A stretch of 8,889 nt of DNA from an uncultured Halomicronema sp. (GTDB taxonomy: Bacteria; Cyanobacteriota; Cyanobacteriia; Phormidesmidales; Phormidesmidaceae): contig CALCPB010001029.1 of assembly GCA_937897665.1 (NCBI GenBank), positions 1 to 8,889 of the forward strand. The letters are read 5' to 3'. The position numbers and the translations under genes are program-made. Below, piece by piece: positions 5,403 through 8,889 of the stretch; the first letter of the stretch is position 1; the number at the start of each line of letters is the position of its first letter. Below the pieces are notes generated by a model. It made no database searches, had not been told where the DNA came from, and was given only the letters and a program-made list of their open reading frames with translations.

Positions 5403-6305
5403 ATGACACAAACTGATTTCCCCTCTGGTTCCCTCTGGTCACTCGTTCAAGACAGGACTCAACAAGCCCTTCAAAGCGGTGCGTTAGAGCCCATCGCCAC
5501 TCAAACCTGTGTCCTGACAGCAGGGGAAATCGCTTTTACCGTACGCGTTGTTGACAGCCTCGCTCGTAAAGCAGCAGCACGATCGCGGGCCGCCAAATCA
5601 GCTCCGCCGGTCAATCCGTTTTTGCCCTACGAAGAAGCGTTGTTTGTTGCGTCCCTTTCAGATACCCATGTCTGTTTGCTCAACAAGTTCAACGTGGTCG
5701 ACCATCACCTGCTGATGGTGACCCGACACTATGAATCACAAGATGCCTGGCTAACGCGGCCAGACTTGGCGGCGTTAGCCCGCTGCCTAATCGAGATTGA
5801 GGGGTTGGGATTTTATAACGGCGGCGCGGCGGCTGGTGCGAGTCAGCCCCACAAACATTTACAGCTGGTGCCTTTACTAGCCCCAGCGGGAACGGCGGCT
5901 TTGCCCATTGTCCCAGCAATCGCCCCGCATCGAGAAGCCTTGAAAATCGCTAGCCAAGTTCCCAATCTACCGTTTAGACATAGCATCCAATCCTATGTCT
6001 GGCAGTCGCTGCAGGGTAGTCATCACACCCTGACGAGCCGCTTGCTAGAGGCGTACCAGCAAATCATGGCTGACTTAGGCATTCGCCAGCAAAACGATCA
6101 GCCAAGTGCGCCCTACAATCTGCTCGTCACGCGGGATTGGATGATGGGGGTGCGGCGATCGCAGGCCAGCTACGAGGGCATCAACGTGAATAGCCTGGGC
6201 TATGCGGGCTGGCTGTTAGTCAAAGACCCGTCTGGCCTCGATCAGCTCAAACAGATTGGCCCGCTGACGCTGCTTAAAAAAGTGGGGTATCCGCTCGGTG
6301 CTTGA
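5403..6305 (+). CDS. apa: ATP adenylyltransferase / Ap4A phosphorylase
   Basis: A 300-residue protein of the HIT-superfamily Ap4A phosphorylase type, which splits diadenosine tetraphosphate with phosphate to ATP and ADP (reversibly), clearing a stress-linked dinucleotide in the cytoplasm. Seen: NPFLPYEEAL (71-80), the core strand LLNKFNVVDHHLLMVTRHYE (92-111), the HIT-like catalytic motif SQPHKHLQLVP (147-157) with His150 and the presumed nucleophile His152, and the C-terminal domain with APYNLLVTRDWMMGVRR (236-252) and SLGYAGWLLVK. The frame is open from ATG 5244, but that extra 53-residue part shows no family match and overlaps the divergent promoter region, so ATG 5403 is preferred; it lacks a strong Shine-Dalgarno. 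The gene diverges from rpoZ and converges with the cruA side. Confidence 0.92.
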   Translation: MTQTDFPSGSLWSLVQDRTQQALQSGALEPIATQTCVLTAGEIAFTVRVVDSLARKAAARSRAAKSAPPVNPFLPYEEALFVASLSDTHVCLLNKFNVVDHHLLMVTRHYESQDAWLTRPDLAALARCLIEIEGLGFYNGGAAAGASQPHKHLQLVPLLAPAGTAALPIVPAIAPHREALKIASQVPNLPFRHSIQSYVWQSLQGSHHTLTSRLLEAYQQIMADLGIRQQNDQPSAPYNLLVTRDWMMGVRRSQASYEGINVNSLGYAGWLLVKDPSGLDQLKQIGPLTLLKKVGYPLGA

Positions 6306-6316
6306 TAGGGGCAGCC

Positions 6317-6529
6317 CTAAGGAGTCAAGCTCTGTTCAGGATCTAAAGAGGACGAAGCATCTGACTGGGGCACAGGACTGCGGTTAGCCGTCGGTGCCAC
6401 CGCTTGGGGAGGCCGACGCACCTGCTGAGAGGGCTTTTCGGGTAATGCTGGCGGTTGCACCTTAACTGTTTGCGACTGGTCCGGCGGCGAGCCCATGCCG
6501 TAGGTCAGATGATAGCTCTGGGCCAGCAT
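6317..6529 (-). CDS. Small proline-rich hypothetical protein after cruA
   Basis: A 70-residue ORF whose ATG directly follows the cruA stop codon (TGAATG), a layout that favours translational coupling. After a short start (MLAQSYHLTYGMGSPP) the sequence is rich in Pro, Gln and Ser, with no signal peptide, membrane segment or known motif, so it would be largely disordered. It ends 11 bp from the convergent apa stop. The position argues for a real gene; the low-complexity composition argues for caution. No family recognised. Confidence 0.42.
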   Translation of the reverse strand: MLAQSYHLTYGMGSPPDQSQTVKVQPPALPEKPSQQVRRPPQAVAPTANRSPVPQSDASSSLDPEQSLTP

Positions 6530-8518
6530 TCAAAAACATAGAGCCGGATGAGTCTTTTCTACCCAGCCACGGTTTTGGTTGAGCCAACCAGGAAACCAGC
6601 TAAATAGCCACAGCAGAAAGGTTTGCAGCGTGTAGTTGAGATAGCTGCCCAGCCACCGCAGCAGGTCTTGAGTCCCAGCGAGCTGCCAGATCCACCACAG
6701 CAAAGCCGGGTTTTTGCTGGCGGCAGTGAGCGCCATGCGGTTGAATTCGCTCCAGGTGGCTCGATCCTTGATGAAGCGATCGGCGACGGCAGGCTCTTCC
6801 GATTCCAGAATGCCGAAGAAAGTGTTCAGCATGGAGTTGACTCGCGCCGGGGGAATTACCTGACCAGTTGGCACCATCATGCCCTTAGAAAAGAGCCAGG
6901 TGACGGCAACATTGCTTTGAAACGCGCGAATTTGATTGAGGTGTTTGGCTTTTAAGAGGTCATGGCGCAGCGCCATATCCAACAGGTTGGTCAACCGCGC
7001 CAGATTGCGGATTAAGGAGCCAAAACCGGTGAACACCAGAGGCGATTGCAAAGAAGCGGCGTCGCCGATCGCAACTAAGCGATCAAAAGCCACGGTGCGA
7101 TCATCCTTACCCAGGCTGAAATAACCGGGAATATAGCCAAATGTCGGTTTACGCCAGGTGAGTTTGTCGAGGTTGCAGCGACGATATTCCGGCAGGATAT
7201 GGAAAAAGTCTTCGTACATCGTCAACAGCGACCCCGGATTGTCAGGATGCACCTGGTGATAATGAAATAGGTAGATCGTGAGTTCTTTACCCTGGGACGG
7301 GAACAGCTCCCAGATTAGCTGGCGTCCGCGAGAGATATCCCCATGGCTAAACAACACATCACCGTAGGTGGAATCCCACACTTCGGGCTCAAACCCACCA
7401 GAAACGCAAGCGCCGACGGTCGGACAAACGCTATCAAAAGCCCGACCGTTGTTAAGCTGCCAGGCAATAGGCGAAGCCGTGCCCATGGCATCAATCAGCA
7501 ACCGACCGGAGGCAATTTTTGGGGTGTCAGTAGTGCGATCGCGGACCTGAATAGTGACGCCCTCGTCGCCAACCTGAGCCTGCTCAAATTCCGTTTCATC
7601 CCAAATGGTGCCGCCAGCAGCCAGGAGTTTTTCGCCGCAGCGTTTGAGCAGCGCTTCTGAGTTCAGCGCGACGTTGAGCACGGTGGGCGTATGCAGCACT
7701 GGCGCTTTGGCCACAGCCGGATTGTTGGCATCGAAAAATTTGTTGTAGCCGTCTTCGTATTCGCGGGCAATCAGCGACTCAAACTCGGCCTCGGTAAAGA
7801 GTCCTAAGTCAATCAAACTTTGAAATTCAGCGCGGGAGATGTTCCACTCACGATGCATGCGGCCAAAGGGCAGCCGCTCAATCATCAAAACCCGGTAGCC
7901 TAGGCTGGCCATCACAGCGGCATGAATAATGCCCAGTGCCCCACCGACATAGACAATGTCGAAGGTCTCTGAGGGGTCAGTAGTGGAATCCGCAACTGCC
8001 ACAGCAGGCAACGGTTCCATCTGACGAAAGATAACTTGTCTGGGTGCTTTGGGCGATCGCACGCTGTCGCGCCAGCGCTTTTCCCACCAGTAGACGCGCT
8101 CGAGGTCAGCCTTGCCATTAGGCATCCGCTGAAAATAAGTCACCGTCTTCGGAAAGTGTGCCGCCAGCGCCTCGAAGATAGTTTCTTGCGCTGGCGCAAA
8201 GGGTGGCAGCTCGGGAAAAGTGGGCGGAAACGTCTGACGAATCTGCTGTTCTAGCTGACGAATCAGGCGCGCTTCTTGGGGTAAAGGGGTGTCTCCCCAG
8301 CGATAAGCCTTGAGATAGGTGGTGCGTTGCAGCGACCACACAAACACCGACAGCGCCCTGGGCAAAGCCGATGCCTCACTGGGGTGAGGAAACTCTAACC
8401 GGAGACCGTCAACCGTGGCGATCGCCGTGCCGACGGCGGGCTCAAAAGTCTCTTGCAGCCAGGCCCGCACGGCTAACGTGTTCGGGGTGGGAACTTCTAA
8501 ATAAAGCAGTTCTTTCAT
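6530..8518 (-). CDS. cruA: CruA-type lycopene cyclase (FAD-dependent)
   Basis: A 662-residue flavoprotein matching the CruA family, which closes the ends of lycopene to give gamma- and beta-carotene in many cyanobacteria and green sulfur bacteria. Seen: a family-specific N-terminal region (1-185), the dinucleotide-binding fold FDIVYVGGALGIIHAAVM (186-203) ending in Glu214 of MIER, REWNISRAEFQSLIDLGLFT (223-242), LLIDAMGTASPIAWQL (340-355), the second flavin motif AIGDAASLQSPLVFTGFGSL (483-502), and WLFSKGMMVPTG (541-552). A hydrophobic C-terminal stretch (about 626-646) suggests membrane association. The paralogue CruP shares several of these motifs; the length and the long C-terminal region favour CruA. 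Start ATG 8518 fits the family, although no Shine-Dalgarno is clear. A small ORF follows directly and may share its message. Confidence 0.87.
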   Translation of the reverse strand: MKELLYLEVPTPNTLAVRAWLQETFEPAVGTAIATVDGLRLEFPHPSEASALPRALSVFVWSLQRTTYLKAYRWGDTPLPQEARLIRQLEQQIRQTFPPTFPELPPFAPAQETIFEALAAHFPKTVTYFQRMPNGKADLERVYWWEKRWRDSVRSPKAPRQVIFRQMEPLPAVAVADSTTDPSETFDIVYVGGALGIIHAAVMASLGYRVLMIERLPFGRMHREWNISRAEFQSLIDLGLFTEAEFESLIAREYEDGYNKFFDANNPAVAKAPVLHTPTVLNVALNSEALLKRCGEKLLAAGGTIWDETEFEQAQVGDEGVTIQVRDRTTDTPKIASGRLLIDAMGTASPIAWQLNNGRAFDSVCPTVGACVSGGFEPEVWDSTYGDVLFSHGDISRGRQLIWELFPSQGKELTIYLFHYHQVHPDNPGSLLTMYEDFFHILPEYRRCNLDKLTWRKPTFGYIPGYFSLGKDDRTVAFDRLVAIGDAASLQSPLVFTGFGSLIRNLARLTNLLDMALRHDLLKAKHLNQIRAFQSNVAVTWLFSKGMMVPTGQVIPPARVNSMLNTFFGILESEEPAVADRFIKDRATWSEFNRMALTAASKNPALLWWIWQLAGTQDLLRWLGSYLNYTLQTFLLWLFSWFPGWLNQNRGWVEKTHPALCF

Positions 8519-8838
8519 CAGGGCAAAAATTGATTAGGCAGTTTTTAAAAAGTGAGACTGGCTCTAAGCCACCCGATTCAAAGCCAGACAGATCGGTTTT
8601 TGAAGGCTAATGTTGTGATCTTCCTACATTAAACCTTAAGGGCTCACCCCTTGCAGGTGAGGCCACTGGGGTTTGAGCTATTTTGAGCAGCGACGCCAGC
8701 CGATAACTGGGGCTGGGGGCAGCGCAATGTCAGGAGCTGGCAGTCCTCAGGACTTTAACCAGGGTATCGACACCGGGGCAGTTCGGCGCGATGCTGCACG
8801 GCTGCTGCCAGCGTTTGCGGTTGATTGTGAGGGTCACT
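8519..8838. other. Divergent intergenic region between cruA and the SLH gene
   Basis: These 320 bp should hold the promoters of both flanking genes; no clear promoter could be assigned. The part nearer the SLH gene is GC-rich and contains short hairpins: CTCACC/GGTGAG (8643-8648, 8656-8661), CCAGCC/GGCTGG (8696-8701, 8711-8716) and AGTCCTCAGGACT (8742-8754). The SLH frame stays open upstream with another ATG at 8791, but that extension is not SLH-like. No known RNA family is recognised. Confidence 0.5.
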
Positions 8839-8889
8839 ATGCTTGATATTCAAGGTCATTGGGCTCAGCCCTGTATTGAATACTTGGTG
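8839..8889 (+). CDS. SLH (S-layer homology) domain protein, N-terminus only
   Basis: Seventeen codons reach the window edge: MLDIQGHWAQPCIEYLV. The pattern DI.GHWA...I..L is the conserved opening of the S-layer homology domain, known to anchor proteins to the cell wall or outer envelope, and in cyanobacteria found in envelope-associated proteins and porins. GAGGG (8829-8833) lies 5 nt before ATG 8839 and fixes this start over the in-frame ATG 8791. There is no signal peptide before the domain, which suggests the SLH unit sits at the very N-terminus. What follows is outside the window. Confidence 0.65.
   Translation, partial: MLDIQGHWAQPCIEYLV

Overview
The window is chromosomal DNA from a cyanobacterium. 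This rests on seen features plus family knowledge: eight perfect copies of the cyanobacterial HIP1 palindrome GCGATCGC, a cyanobacterial-type RNA polymerase omega subunit followed directly by a DUF1818 gene (a cyanobacterial family), a CruA-type lycopene cyclase, a tRNA without an encoded CCA, and the start of an SLH-domain protein. A filamentous Leptolyngbya-like lineage would fit, but the genus cannot be fixed from this sequence.

Layout. 124-1119 (-) is a membrane-anchored family 2 glycosyltransferase. 1353-1426 (+) is tRNA-Pro(GGG) with a short hairpin terminator. Downstream of the tRNA lies a wrecked integration module. Three TCAAAT repeats spaced exactly 10 bp apart and an 11-bp inverted repeat lead into the first 28 codons of a tyrosine-integrase arm-binding domain (from 1587). 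That gene is split by a complete IS630-family element (1673-2669, TA target duplication), and its reading frame resumes at 2672 and dies at 2772. Removing the IS and one TA restores a continuous 62-codon N-terminus; the catalytic part of the integrase is absent. The IS is itself dead: its DDE transposase is split by a frameshift that a 46-49 bp hairpin-bearing insert explains. After it, 2956-4146 (-) encodes three SH3-like repeats joined to an M15-type peptidase domain in which a usual zinc-ligand Asp is Asn.

The remainder is housekeeping DNA. rpoZ and a DUF1818 gene form a tight two-gene unit on the minus strand (5167 to 4571) with an extended -10 promoter. Divergent from it is an Ap4A phosphorylase/ATP adenylyltransferase (5403-6305, +). 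Convergent with that are cruA (6530-8518, -) and a small proline-rich ORF starting directly after the cruA stop (TGAATG). At the right edge a gene for an SLH-domain protein begins at 8839 (+) and runs off the window.

The most informative part is 1427-2955: a tRNA-linked integration site, an integrase N-terminus, a transposon precisely inside it, and a second small insertion inside the transposase, which together form a layered record of mobile-element events. No CRISPR array, rRNA or intact novel system was seen.
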